Positions 42,469-51,334 of a stretch of DNA of 64,000 bases are shown in pieces. The stretch comes from Sphingomonas bisphenolicum (GTDB lineage Bacteria; Pseudomonadota; Alphaproteobacteria; Sphingomonadales; Sphingomonadaceae): NCBI RefSeq assembly GCF_024349785.1, contig NZ_AP018818.1, forward strand, positions 434,001 through 498,000, written 5' to 3'. The position numbers were made by a program, and so were the translations under genes. Position 1 is the stretch's first letter. Every line of letters starts with the position of its first letter. Below the pieces are notes generated by a model. The model saw only the letters and a program-made list of their open reading frames with translations. It was not told the origin of the DNA and made no database searches.

Positions 42469-45012
42469 ATGCCCAAAGGCTACGCACATGCGGCGCTTCA
42501 ACTGTTGCTCGGCGCGAGCAGCCTGGCGATCGCGGGTCAGGCGATCGCACAGAGTGCCGCCGAACCATCAGCCCCCGGTCTCGACGAGATCGTGGTGACG
42601 GCACAGAAGCGCGCGCAGAATCTGCAGGATGTGCCGATCGCGATCAGCGCCATCGGCGCGGAGAAGATCGAGCAACTGGGCATCAAGGATTCGCGCGACC
42701 TGAGCGGCCTTGCCCCGAACGTCGTCATCACCCAGGGCACGGTCAGCAACAGCGCCGCGGTCTTTTCCATGCGCGGCATCTCCAACGGCGGCAGCGAGAG
42801 CTTCGGCGTGGATGCGGCCAACGGCCTTTATGTCGATGGCGTCTATATTGCACGCGGCGGCGCCATGGGCCTGTCCGTCATGGATGTCGAGCGGGTGGAA
42901 GTGCTGCGCGGTCCGCAGGGCACGCTGTTCGGCCGCAACACCACCGGCGGCGCGATCCATTTCATCTCCCGCGCGCCGTCCTCGACCTTCCGGCTGAAGG
43001 CGGAAGCGGGCTATGGCAATTTCAATGCGTGGAACGGCAAGATCGTAGTCGATCCGGGTGCAATCGCCGGCATCTCGACCAGCTTCGCCTACAGCCATAG
43101 CGAGCGCGACGGGCTGGTCGACAATATCCTGCAGCCCAGCGATTCCAAAGATCCCGGCGCCCGCAAGTCGGACGCGATCCGGGCCGCGGCTCGCATCGAC
43201 CTGGGCGGCACCGGCAGCATCCAATATATGTTCGACTGGAGCCGGATCAGCGGCACACCCCTCCCCTTCATCCTGACCAATGTGTCGAACGGCGCGGCTC
43301 GCCCGCCAGTCATCGTCAACGGTCAGCCGGTGGTGCAGACGCAGCAGGCGCCAGTCGCCCAATATCTGGCGGGCGCGACATTCGCCAATCCGGCCTGCGC
43401 AGCGCTGGCAGCGCCTTCGCGCACTTACCGGCATGAAGTGTGCAACAACGTCCTCAGCCATGCGCTCGACAAGAGTTGGGGCCATAATCTGCAGGTCCAG
43501 AACGATTTCGATGCCTTCAAGGTCAAATCGACCACCGGCTATCGCTTCTGGAACAGCGACACGCTGACCGATCTGGACGGCATCGGCGCGTTCAGCGGTC
43601 CGGCTTTCTCCAACGCAACTCTGTTCAACGGGATGCCTGCGTCGCTGCTGCAGTTCATCCCGTCGATCCCGGCCGCAGCCCGGCCTTTCATCGCCGCCGC
43701 CGCCGTGCCGAGCATTACGCAAGACCTGTTCGACATCGACAATCATCGCCGGCACAAGCAGTTCAGCCAGGAAATCGAGATTTCCGGCGACACAAGCACG
43801 CTCGACTGGGTCGTGGGCGGTTTCTACTTCTGGGAGAAGGGGTCAGAAGACGGTTTCCAGAATAGCGGCTTCATCCTCGACACAAACAGCATCTTCCTTG
43901 CCAATTTCGGGCCATTGGGGCCGGCCTTCGCCGCCGCCAACCCGGCGCGCTACCGCATGGTGCAGACCCGCGCGCGCCTGGCCTATACCACATCGGCGGA
44001 AAGCACGGCCGTCTATGGTCAGTTCACTTTCTATCCGGGTGGACGGGACAGCGGCCTGCGCCTGACCGCCGGCGGCCGCTACACCTGGGACGCCAAGCGC
44101 ATGTTGCGCGTCCAGAATGGTGCAGCGCCGCTGGCGGTGCCGGAAGCGGGCGATGCCAAATTCAGCAAGTTCACCTGGAACCTGATGGCGGGCTATGACG
44201 TGGCCGACGGTATCAATCTCTACGCCCGCGCCGCCACCGGCTATCGTTCGGGCGGCTTCAATTCGCAAGACCCGGCGATCACCGGCACCAACCAGCTTGG
44301 CAGCTTCAAGCCGGAAAAGGTGACATCCTACGAAATCGGATTGAAGAGCGAATTGTTCGACCGCCGCCTTCGCTTCAACGTCGCTGCCTATCATAATATC
44401 TATGACGATCTGGCCGTCCTAGGCCCGGTGACCAATGCACCGGTGGGCACCTTCGCCACCCGGATCATCAATGCCGGCAAGGTCGTCTATAATGGCGTCG
44501 AGGTCGAAACCCAGGCGATATTGAGCGATAATTTCTCGCTCGACGGCAGCATCGGCTATATCGACATCAAATATAAGGAATTCCTGGCCGGTCAGTCGCC
44601 GACACCCGGCGCACCGCCGGTCAATATCGCATCGGTCGTGACACCCGGCTTTACGTCGCCGCTAACCGCAAACGCGGCGCTGAATGCCCAATTTCCGCTC
44701 AACTGGGGCAATGCCACGCTCCGCGGGCGCATCGGCTATACCCACGAAGACGGCAAATATAATTTCAGCAGCTCGATCGGGTCGCCCTTCAATGAACAGA
44801 TCAAGGGCGATGCCATCGACTTGGTCGACGTCCAGATTGGCATCGACGGCATTCCGCTGGGCAATGCGGCCGGCGAGGTCAAGCTCTGGGTCAAGAACCT
44901 GACCAATGCCAAGGATTTCGTGCGCAGCATCGATTATGGGCAGCTGGGCTTTGCCGGCGGCTATTATGCCGAACCGCGCACCTATGGCGTCACCATCGGC
45001 GCCAAATTCTGA
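42469..45012 (+). CDS. TonB-dependent outer-membrane receptor
   Basis: An 847-residue receptor. The signal peptide covers A-L-Q-L-L-L-G-A-S-S-L-A-I-A-G-Q-A-I-A-Q, then D-E-I-V-V-T-A-Q-K-R-A-Q-N starts the plug, with V-L-R-G-P-Q-G-T-L-F-G-R-N-T-T-G-G and a C-terminal Phe. I place the start at ATG 42469 after GGGGAG; the frame back to 42406 crosses the operator. It has the steroid operator upstream and a strong terminator behind, so it is a single-gene unit for uptake of the steroid or bile acid. Confidence 0.92.
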   Translation: MPKGYAHAALQLLLGASSLAIAGQAIAQSAAEPSAPGLDEIVVTAQKRAQNLQDVPIAISAIGAEKIEQLGIKDSRDLSGLAPNVVITQGTVSNSAAVFSMRGISNGGSESFGVDAANGLYVDGVYIARGGAMGLSVMDVERVEVLRGPQGTLFGRNTTGGAIHFISRAPSSTFRLKAEAGYGNFNAWNGKIVVDPGAIAGISTSFAYSHSERDGLVDNILQPSDSKDPGARKSDAIRAAARIDLGGTGSIQYMFDWSRISGTPLPFILTNVSNGAARPPVIVNGQPVVQTQQAPVAQYLAGATFANPACAALAAPSRTYRHEVCNNVLSHALDKSWGHNLQVQNDFDAFKVKSTTGYRFWNSDTLTDLDGIGAFSGPAFSNATLFNGMPASLLQFIPSIPAAARPFIAAAAVPSITQDLFDIDNHRRHKQFSQEIEISGDTSTLDWVVGGFYFWEKGSEDGFQNSGFILDTNSIFLANFGPLGPAFAAANPARYRMVQTRARLAYTTSAESTAVYGQFTFYPGGRDSGLRLTAGGRYTWDAKRMLRVQNGAAPLAVPEAGDAKFSKFTWNLMAGYDVADGINLYARAATGYRSGGFNSQDPAITGTNQLGSFKPEKVTSYEIGLKSELFDRRLRFNVAAYHNIYDDLAVLGPVTNAPVGTFATRIINAGKVVYNGVEVETQAILSDNFSLDGSIGYIDIKYKEFLAGQSPTPGAPPVNIASVVTPGFTSPLTANAALNAQFPLNWGNATLRGRIGYTHEDGKYNFSSSIGSPFNEQIKGDAIDLVDVQIGIDGIPLGNAAGEVKLWVKNLTNAKDFVRSIDYGQLGFAGGYYAEPRTYGVTIGAKF

Positions 45013-45046
45013 TCGCCTGATCTACGCCACCCTCCCGGCGTAAAAT

Positions 45047-45072
45047 GCCCCGCTTCCGACAGGAAGCGGGGC
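45047..45072 (+). terminator. Strong intrinsic terminator
   Basis: An 11-bp perfect stem, GCCCCGCTTCC (45047-45057) with GGAAGCGGGGC (45062-45072), four-base loop, followed by TTTCTTT. It ends the TonB receptor transcript. A second hairpin (GGCCGGG at 45097-45103 with CCCGGCC at 45116-45122) faces the convergent KstD gene. Confidence 0.85.
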
Positions 45073-45129
45073 TTTCTTTGCTTTGGATCGCCTGATGGCC
45101 GGGAGAGATCTTCCCCCCGGCCTTCCTCG

Positions 45130-46818
45130 TCAGTTGTTGCCGCCCGTCATATGCCGGGCCGCGATGTAACCGAAGGTCATGGCCGGGCCGATGGTCACGC
45201 CTGCCCCCGGATAGCTTTCGCCCATGGCGGAGGCCGCGTTGTTGCCAACCGCATAGAGGCCCGCAATCGGTGCGCCGGCCTCATCCAGCACCTGCGCCGT
45301 CGCATTGGTGCGCAGGCCGCCATTGGTGCCGATGTCACCCGGATAGATCGGGATGGCATAGAAGGGGCCCTGATCGATCGGTCGCAGGCAGGGGTTGGGC
45401 ACCTGGCGCGGATCGCCATACATTTTGTCATAGGCAGCCTCACCGCGATGGAAATCGGGATCTTCGCCGCGGCCGGCATTGTCGTTGAAGCGCGTGACCG
45501 TCGACGCGAGGGCCGCGGGGTCGACGCCCATCTGCCCCGCCAATGCCTCGATCGTCGCGCCCTTCTTGAGGATGCGACGCACCGCGCCGCGATGCAGCCA
45601 GTCGGGGATAAGCGGATAGAGCGGCCCCATCGGGAATTGATGGCGATAGCGATGGTCGAACACCATCCAGCTCGGCCCGGCGTCGCCATGCGCCGCCTGT
45701 CGCCGCGCCATCTGCTGGCCCACAATATGATAGGAAGCCGCTTCGTTGAGATAGCGATCGCCTTTCTGGTTTACCATGATGCAACCCGGCAGCGCCCGTT
45801 CGATCGTGCAAAGCCGCCCTCTATCCTCGCCGGGCACGTAGAAGACCGGCGCGGCCCAGGCCGACTGCATATTCATCGTGTCCGCGCCGATCGCCTGGCC
45901 GGCGACGATGCTGTCGCCGGTGTTGCTGGTGACGCCGCCCGAATATTGCGCAATGGAATAGAGCGGCGCATTGGTCTCCCGCATCGCCTGATTCTTGTCG
46001 AAGCCGCCGGCGGCCAGCACCACCCCCTTGCGCACGGCGATGCGATAGGGCTTGCCGTCGCGCTGGATGACCGCCCCAACGATCCGATCGCCGTCGCGCA
46101 CCAGTTCCTTGAGCGGCGCGTCGAGCCAGAGCGGCACGCCCCGCCGGTCGAGCGCCATGCGCAGGCCGCCGGTCAGGGCGTTGCCGAGCGTCAGCCGCCG
46201 GTCCTTGCGTGACGTGAACCGGAAGGGCCAGTCGAGCCAGTAGCGCGCCATGCTGAAAGTCAGATTCTGCATCCAGCCCTTGGCGCGATAGAGCAATTGG
46301 TAGGTTTCGGTGAAATGCCAGTTGAGATAGCCGAACAGGCTGGCGGCCGGCGACGGAAAGCGCTGGGTGCGGATCGCCGCGCCCAAGGGCTTGCCATCCA
46401 GCGGCATGGGCAGATGGGTGCGATAGCCTGTCGGCGATCCGCCCGGATTTTCGGCATGATAGTCGGGATAGGGGAAAGCCATATATTGGACCGGCGTGTT
46501 GGCCATCAACCAGCGCAGCATCGGCGCGGCATTGTCCACATAGGCGCGGATATTGGCATCGGGCACATTGTCGGCGGACAGGCCGCGGACATAGGTGAAG
46601 GCGTCGTCCAGATCATCCTCAAAACCCGCCGCCTTCGCCACATCGCTGCCCGGAATCCAGATGCCCGCGCCCGATGTGGCGGAAGTGCCGCCCCACAGCG
46701 CCGCTTTTTCCACGATCAGCACGTCCGCCCGGTCGGCAGCGGCGACGAGCGCGGAGAGCATTCCGCCAGCCCCCGAACCCACCACGAGGATATCGACTTG
46801 CTTGTCCCAATTGCTCAT
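45130..46818 (-). CDS. kstD: 3-ketosteroid delta-1-dehydrogenase-like FAD-dependent oxidoreductase
   Basis: A 562-residue flavoprotein of the KstD/fumarate-reductase type, introducing a C1-C2 double bond into 3-ketosteroids. The FAD motif G-S-G-A-G-G is at 14-19, followed by V-E-K and G-G-T-S-A-T-S-G-A-G-I-W-I-P. The C-terminal region G-G-L-R-T-N, G-L-Y-A-V-G-N-N, Y-P-G-A-G-V-T-I-G-P-A is typical. The ATG at 46818 follows GAGACGGACAGG. It is divergent from an SDR with the operator at 46935 between. A substrate other than a 3-ketosteroid is possible within this family, but the meta-cleavage genes nearby favour KstD. Confidence 0.83.
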   Translation of the reverse strand: MSNWDKQVDILVVGSGAGGMLSALVAAADRADVLIVEKAALWGGTSATSGAGIWIPGSDVAKAAGFEDDLDDAFTYVRGLSADNVPDANIRAYVDNAAPMLRWLMANTPVQYMAFPYPDYHAENPGGSPTGYRTHLPMPLDGKPLGAAIRTQRFPSPAASLFGYLNWHFTETYQLLYRAKGWMQNLTFSMARYWLDWPFRFTSRKDRRLTLGNALTGGLRMALDRRGVPLWLDAPLKELVRDGDRIVGAVIQRDGKPYRIAVRKGVVLAAGGFDKNQAMRETNAPLYSIAQYSGGVTSNTGDSIVAGQAIGADTMNMQSAWAAPVFYVPGEDRGRLCTIERALPGCIMVNQKGDRYLNEAASYHIVGQQMARRQAAHGDAGPSWMVFDHRYRHQFPMGPLYPLIPDWLHRGAVRRILKKGATIEALAGQMGVDPAALASTVTRFNDNAGRGEDPDFHRGEAAYDKMYGDPRQVPNPCLRPIDQGPFYAIPIYPGDIGTNGGLRTNATAQVLDEAGAPIAGLYAVGNNAASAMGESYPGAGVTIGPAMTFGYIAARHMTGGNN

Positions 46819-46934
46819 GCCTGTCCGTCTCACATCAGGGCGTGGAATCGGAAGTCGCAAGCATTCAGCCCACAAACCACCCTCTCCACAAAATTAGCGC
46901 ATATAGCGACTTATATTGCCATAAAGTCAATATT

Positions 46935-46964
46935 TGCGTATCATATAGCCATATAAACTACGAT
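46935..46964. promoter_or_regulatory. Steroid-type operator between KstD and SDR genes
   Basis: Arms TGCGTATCA (46935-46943) and AACTACGAT (46956-46964), 12-bp spacer. It ends 26 bp before the SDR start (46991) and is 116 bp from the KstD start (46818), so it can serve both promoters. Confidence 0.6.
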
Positions 46965-46990
46965 GAATCCAAGAGAGGCGAGGCGCGCGC

Positions 46991-47746
46991 ATGTTGCAAG
47001 GCAAGGTTGCACTGATTACCGGAGCGGGGCAAGGGATCGGTCAAGGCATCGCCCTTGCCCTGGCGAGCGAGGGCGTCGATATCATCCTGGCCGGGCGGAC
47101 GCTGGAGAAGCTGGCGCAAACGGCTCAGCTTGTGGCGGAACGCGGCGCGCGCGCGCTGCCGATCGCCTGCAACGTCAAGTCCGCTGACGATCTCGCCGCG
47201 GCGGTGGATCTGGCGGTACGCGATCTTGGCGGCATCGACATCCTCGTCAACAATGCGCAGGAGGTGCCGCTCGGCCCACTGGTGGATGTATCGGACGATG
47301 CTTTCATGGCGGGATTTGAATCCGGACCGCTGGCCTCCTTCCGGCTGATGAAGCTGGCGCGTCCCCATATGGTGGCGCGCGGCGGCGGCACCATTTTCAA
47401 CTTCACCTCGTCGGCCGGCATCCGCTGGGACATGGCGACCTACGGCGCCTATGGCGCGGTCAAGCAGGCGACACGCGCGCTGACCCGCGCGGCGGCATCG
47501 GAATGGGGGCGCGACAATATCCGCGTCCTCACTATCGCCCCCCATGCTGAATCCCCCGGCCTCAAAGGGTGGATGGAACATAACCCGGAGGAGGCCGAAG
47601 CCTTTTTCCGCACAATCCCGCTGGGCCGGGTCGGGCGGCTGGAGCAGGATATCGGCCGTGCGATCGTGGCGTTGTGCGGCAGCGACCTTGCCTATCTGAC
47701 CGGCGCCACCATCCCGCTGGATGGCGGCCAGGCGAATTTCGGCTGA
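46991..47746 (+). CDS. Short-chain dehydrogenase/reductase
   Basis: A 251-residue SDR: T-G-A-G-Q-G-I-G near residue 12, G-R-T after strand two, N-N-A-Q, catalytic S-S...Y-G-A-V-K and L-D-G-G-Q. The ATG follows GAGGCGAGG. Eleven bases after its stop begins the EthD-domain gene, so they form one transcript. A hydroxysteroid dehydrogenase is likely, possibly making the 3-keto group that KstD needs. Confidence 0.84.
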   Translation: MLQGKVALITGAGQGIGQGIALALASEGVDIILAGRTLEKLAQTAQLVAERGARALPIACNVKSADDLAAAVDLAVRDLGGIDILVNNAQEVPLGPLVDVSDDAFMAGFESGPLASFRLMKLARPHMVARGGGTIFNFTSSAGIRWDMATYGAYGAVKQATRALTRAAASEWGRDNIRVLTIAPHAESPGLKGWMEHNPEEAEAFFRTIPLGRVGRLEQDIGRAIVALCGSDLAYLTGATIPLDGGQANFG

Positions 47747-47757
47747 GGAGCGATGCG

Positions 47758-48471
47758 ATGGAAAAATTGATCTGCGCCCTCTGGGCCCCCGAGGGCGAAA
47801 CGCGCGCGGCCTATGGCGCCTATCTGGTGGAGCATCTGCCCGGCGCGCTCGCGGCGGCAGGCGGCCTTGGCATCCGGCTCAATATCCGGGATGCGCGGGT
47901 CGAACCGGCGACCGCGCTCGTCCAGCAATGGCAGGCCCCGCAACAGGATGCGATCGTGCAATTCTGGCTACCCTCCGCCAATGCGCGGTTTCGCGGCGCG
48001 ATCGACGCCGTGCTGGCCGCACATAGCGGGCGTTTCGCGGCATGGCTGGTCGCGGAATCGACCATCATCGCCAACAGCGCGTATCCACCGGAAGCGGGTC
48101 GGGCCTGTGCGGGCTGGAGCCAGGCGAGCTTCATCAGCTTCCGGCCAGACATGGACCGGGCGGAAGCGATCGCCCATTGGCACGGCCATCATACGCGAGT
48201 GGCGATCGAAACGCAGGCGAATTTCGAATATGTCCAGAACATCATCGTCCGGCCGCTGACTCCCGACGCGCCTGCCTATGACGCCTTTGTCGAGGAATGT
48301 TTTTCGGACGCGGCGATGACAGATCCCCATGCTTTCTTCGATGCGGTCGGCAACGAGGCCAAATTCGCGCAAAATCTCAGCGCGATGATGGAAAGCTGCG
48401 CTGGCTTCATCGATTTCAGCCGGATCGACGTCATCCCCACCAGCCAGTTCGACTTCGCCGGACGGGATTGA
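47758..48471 (+). CDS. EthD-domain (dimeric alpha/beta barrel) protein
   Basis: A 237-residue protein made of two similar ferredoxin-like halves of about 115 residues. The second half carries the EthD-type pattern: S-F-I-S-F-R-P-D-M near 126, then H-W-H-G-H-H-T-R-V-A, then the F-E-Y-V-Q-N strand and V-E-E-C-F-S-D. EthD-like proteins are small accessory or isomerase/decarboxylase-like enzymes of ring degradation; the histidine-rich W-H-G-H-H segment might be catalytic. The ATG follows GAGGAGCG. I cannot name its reaction. Confidence 0.7.
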   Translation: MEKLICALWAPEGETRAAYGAYLVEHLPGALAAAGGLGIRLNIRDARVEPATALVQQWQAPQQDAIVQFWLPSANARFRGAIDAVLAAHSGRFAAWLVAESTIIANSAYPPEAGRACAGWSQASFISFRPDMDRAEAIAHWHGHHTRVAIETQANFEYVQNIIVRPLTPDAPAYDAFVEECFSDAAMTDPHAFFDAVGNEAKFAQNLSAMMESCAGFIDFSRIDVIPTSQFDFAGRD

Positions 48472-48477
48472 ATGGAG

Positions 48478-48501
48478 GAGGCGGGCGTTGCAGCCCGCCT
48501 C
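48478..48501. terminator. Hairpin between convergent EthD and SDR genes
   Basis: GAGGCGGGC (48478-48486) pairs with GCCCGCCTC (48493-48501), six-base loop, in the 36-bp gap between stops at 48471 and 48508. No long T-run follows, but the 9-bp GC-rich stem is strong on both strands. Confidence 0.65.
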
Positions 48502-48507
48502 GCCCCG

Positions 48508-49263
48508 TCAGACCGCGGTCGCGCCGCCGTCCACGACCATCGGATGCCCGGTCACGAAGCTGGCAGCGCCCGAACAGAGCCAGACGACCGCCTCGGCCAC
48601 TTCCTCCGCCTGCCCCATCCGCCCCATGGGCGTCATGGAATCCAGCAACTGGCGCATATCCTCCTTGGCGACCAGCGGCGCGGTCATCGGCGTGACGATC
48701 ACGCCGGGACATACGGCATTGACGCGAATGCCGGCCTTCGCCCAGCGCAGCGCGCCATGGCGGGTCAGGCCGACGACACCATGTTTGGACGCGACATAGG
48801 CGGGCTGGCTGGGATTGCCGACGAGGCCGTTGATCGAAGCCGTATTGACGATCGCGCCGCCGCCCTGCGTCAGCATGACCTCCGCCTCTTCGCGCATACA
48901 TAGCATGACGCCGGTCAAATTGATGCCGATCGCCCGGCCCCACACGGCTTCGTCATATTCGTCCGCCGCGATATTGGTGATGCCGGCGTTGTTGAAGGCG
49001 CAATCGAGGCGACCGAAATGGTGGACCGCGGCGGCGACCATCGCCTTCACCTGCGCGCTGTCGCTCACATCGCAATGCTGGAAGGCGGCCTTGCCACCCT
49101 GCGCCTCGATGAGGGCCACCGTTGCACGGCCGCCCTCGTCATTCACGTCGCTGACCAGCACTGACGCGCCCGACCGCGCAAAGGCCAGCGCGGCGGCGCG
49201 GCCAATGCCGCCGCCCGCACCCGTGACCAGCGCCACCTTGCCCTGAAGGCCATAATCGATCAT
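48508..49263 (-). CDS. Short-chain dehydrogenase/reductase
   Basis: A 251-residue classical SDR: T-G-A-G-G-G-I-G near residue 15, S-D-V-N after strand two (NAD), N-N-A-G, catalytic A-S...Y-V-A-S-K and V-V-D-G-G-A. The ATG at 49263 follows AAGGAGAGACG; the longer frame to 49410 overlaps the upstream gene. It is last in the operon 50589->48508 with an NTF2-fold protein and another SDR. The combination dehydrogenase-dehydratase-dehydrogenase suggests removal of a ring hydroxyl group. Confidence 0.85.
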   Translation of the reverse strand: MIDYGLQGKVALVTGAGGGIGRAAALAFARSGASVLVSDVNDEGGRATVALIEAQGGKAAFQHCDVSDSAQVKAMVAAAVHHFGRLDCAFNNAGITNIAADEYDEAVWGRAIGINLTGVMLCMREEAEVMLTQGGGAIVNTASINGLVGNPSQPAYVASKHGVVGLTRHGALRWAKAGIRVNAVCPGVIVTPMTAPLVAKEDMRQLLDSMTPMGRMGQAEEVAEAVVWLCSGAASFVTGHPMVVDGGATAV

Positions 49264-49286
49264 TCGTCTCTCCTTGTCTTTACAGA

Positions 49287-49808
49287 TCAGGCGGCGGCAT
49301 CGGCCGGCTGGGCCGGAACTTCGCCCCATAGGATGTAGCGCGATGCGCCATCGGCTCCGATTTCCTCCGAAAGGCAGGATGTGACCCGGCTGACCGATTC
49401 CGCGATCCACCAGCGCCCGTCCCGCTTGCGATAGACATCCTCATATTCCACCGCGAGGCGCGTGACCGACCGGGTCGACAGCAGGATGGTGCGGAAGTTC
49501 AACGACCATAGCCCGCGCGCTTCGCTATCGCTTATCAGGCTGATGTCCGCATTGGTGGCGTGATGAATGTCGTAGACGCCGCCCTGACAGGCCATCTGCT
49601 CGAAGATGCTAACGAAATCCTCGCGATCGGTGAAGACCGGAAAATTCTGATAGGCGATCCGCACCTTGCCCGGCAGAAAGGCGTCGCGCACGCCATCCAC
49701 CAGCTTGAGATCGCACGCCCGCAGATAGCGCGCCTTCAACTGGCGGATGGCCTGCATATCTTCCAGCGCCGCGATGCGCGCTACGAGTTGTTCCAGATCG
49801 ACCGACAT
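49287..49808 (-). CDS. NTF2-fold (SnoaL-like) protein, BaiE-like candidate hydroxysteroid dehydratase
   Basis: A 173-residue NTF2-like cone. The N-terminal helix has L-K-A-R-Y-L-R-A-C-D with Tyr28 and Asp33 five residues apart, and Y-D-I-H-H-A-T-N places His82/His83 later. In the bile acid 7-alpha-dehydratase BaiE the catalytic residues are Tyr30, Asp35 and His83, the same spacing. So this protein could remove a hydroxyl group from a 3-keto-4-ene steroid. The ATG follows GCAGGAGAG. It lies between two SDR genes. The family is broad, and non-steroid members share the Tyr-Asp pair. Confidence 0.75.
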   Translation of the reverse strand: MSVDLEQLVARIAALEDMQAIRQLKARYLRACDLKLVDGVRDAFLPGKVRIAYQNFPVFTDREDFVSIFEQMACQGGVYDIHHATNADISLISDSEARGLWSLNFRTILLSTRSVTRLAVEYEDVYRKRDGRWWIAESVSRVTSCLSEEIGADGASRYILWGEVPAQPADAAA

Positions 49809-49824
49809 TCTTACTCTCCTGCTG

Positions 49825-50589
49825 TCAGCCCTGCCGGGCGTCCTGCTTCACGATTTCCAGGAATAGCGGCCGCTCGCCGCCGCCATGCACCTCCAGCCGC
49901 GCGCCGCTGATATAAGCGGCCGCGGGTGAGGCAAGGAAGACGACGGCGTCGGCCACATCCTGCCCCCGCCCCATGCGGCCGAGCGGCAGCGAGGCGGCGA
50001 TCCGTTGCTGCGCGGCGTCGCTGCCATAAGTCATAGCCGACTGTTCGGTTTCAATGAGGCCGACGATGATCGCGTTGACGCGCACGTCCGGCCCCCATTC
50101 CTGCGCCAGGCTGGTCGTCAGGCTGACCAGCCCCGCCTTCGCTGCGCCATAGATGGCCGTGTCGGGAGATGGCCGCACCGCCGACACACTGGCAATATTG
50201 ACGATCGATCCCCGCTCCGCGCGCAAATGTGGATAGGCGGCCTGCGACACATGCAGCGGGGCCAGCAGGTTGAGTTGCAGGATGCGTTCGGAAAAGCGCG
50301 CGCTCGCGTTCGCCGCCTCCGCCTGCGGCGAACCGCCGGCATTGTTGACGACCAGGTCCAGCCGACCATGACGGGCCGCCACGGCATCGACCCACGCCTG
50401 GACGGCTGGCTGCTCGCGAATGTCACAGGCATCGAACTCTGCCTCTCGCCCATCGACCGCGATCGGCGCGTCGGGCGGGGCGCGTCCGCAGGTCGCGACC
50501 CGATAGCCGTCCGCCAGCAACCGCCGCACGATCGCCGCGCCGATGCCGCGCGTCCCGCCCGTCACGATCGCAACCCTTGCCTGTCCCAC
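49825..50589 (-). CDS. Short-chain dehydrogenase/reductase
   Basis: A 254-residue SDR with T-G-G-T-R-G-I-G near residue 10, C-G-R-A after strand two (NADP), N-N-A-G-G, catalytic A-S...Y-G-A-A-K and a tail H-G-G-G-E-R instead of D-G-G. It starts with GTG at 50589 after GGGAGAGG. It is first in a three-gene operon divergent from the second NTF2-fold gene, with a weak operator at 50621. A hydroxysteroid dehydrogenase acting before the dehydratase is a fair guess. Confidence 0.84.
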   Translation of the reverse strand: MGQARVAIVTGGTRGIGAAIVRRLLADGYRVATCGRAPPDAPIAVDGREAEFDACDIREQPAVQAWVDAVAARHGRLDLVVNNAGGSPQAEAANASARFSERILQLNLLAPLHVSQAAYPHLRAERGSIVNIASVSAVRPSPDTAIYGAAKAGLVSLTTSLAQEWGPDVRVNAIIVGLIETEQSAMTYGSDAAQQRIAASLPLGRMGRGQDVADAVVFLASPAAAYISGARLEVHGGGERPLFLEIVKQDARQG

Positions 50590-50620
50590 GCTTAGCCTCT
50601 CCCATGCCCCGCCCGATCAA

Positions 50621-50651
50621 GGCGCATCATATTTCCGTGACATAATACGCA
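50621..50651. promoter_or_regulatory. Weak steroid-type operator (13-bp spacer)
   Basis: Arm GGCGCATCA (50621-50629) and arm TAATACGCA (50643-50651) resemble the operator family, but the spacer is 13 bp and the first arm has two mismatches. A separate half-site TGCGTTTTA at 50685-50693 lies just before the NTF2-fold gene at 50711. The region separates divergent genes. Confidence 0.4.
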
Positions 50652-50710
50652 TATATGGTATGTTTGAAAGATATATAATAGATTTGCGTTTTATAATCGG
50701 CGAGGAACCC

Positions 50711-51244
50711 ATGGCATACACGCTTCAGCAGCTCAGCGATATGGAGGATATCCGAACGCTCAAACATCGTTATTTCCGGGGTATCGACACCGCCGATATG
50801 GGCTTGCTGGCGTCGCTGTTCACCGACGATATCAGCGTGGATTATCGCGGCGGCACCTATCGCGCGCGGCTGTCGGGCCGGGACAATATGCTCGCCTTCC
50901 TGGCCAACAGTTTCCATTCGGGCGTGATGGCGATGCATCATGGCCATATGCCCGAAATTACCCTGACCGGCGACGATGAGGCCGAGGGCATATGGTATCT
51001 GGAAGACATCTTCATCGATGTCGAAAACGCGCTGCATACGGTGGGCACCGCCATCTATCGCGACCGGTATAGGCGCGAAGCCGGAAGCTGGCATATCGCA
51101 AGCACCGAATATGACCGGGTGATCGAAATGGTGTCGCCGCTTGATCCCAGGCAGCAGATCACCGCGCATCATCTGGCCAGCGCCGGCCGCAAGCCGGCCG
51201 AACGCAGCGACATCAGCCATCTGATCGAATGGGAAGCAGCCTGA
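50711..51244 (+). CDS. NTF2-fold (SnoaL-like) protein, BaiE/Hsh2-like candidate 7-alpha-hydroxysteroid dehydratase
   Basis: A 177-residue NTF2-like protein. H-R-Y-F-R-G-I-D gives Tyr21 and Asp26, and A-M-H-H-G-H-M-P-E-I gives His76/His79, followed by G-I-W-Y-L-E-D. The M-H-x-G-H-x-P-E-I and W-Y-L-E-D stretches match my memory of the bile acid 7-alpha-dehydratase BaiE, and the Tyr-Asp spacing equals BaiE Tyr30-Asp35. A sphingomonad homolog (Hsh2) acts in bile-acid degradation through delta-4,6 intermediates. The ATG follows GAGGAACCC. It is followed at 90 bp by a TonB receptor. Confidence 0.78.
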   Translation: MAYTLQQLSDMEDIRTLKHRYFRGIDTADMGLLASLFTDDISVDYRGGTYRARLSGRDNMLAFLANSFHSGVMAMHHGHMPEITLTGDDEAEGIWYLEDIFIDVENALHTVGTAIYRDRYRREAGSWHIASTEYDRVIEMVSPLDPRQQITAHHLASAGRKPAERSDISHLIEWEAA

Positions 51245-51334
51245 CTGCATGACGACCCAGGCGACGCCCATGGCGCGGACTTCGGTCGCCCGCCCAGCCG
51301 CCTGGCAACATAGAAAAATAATTGGGGGAGAATT

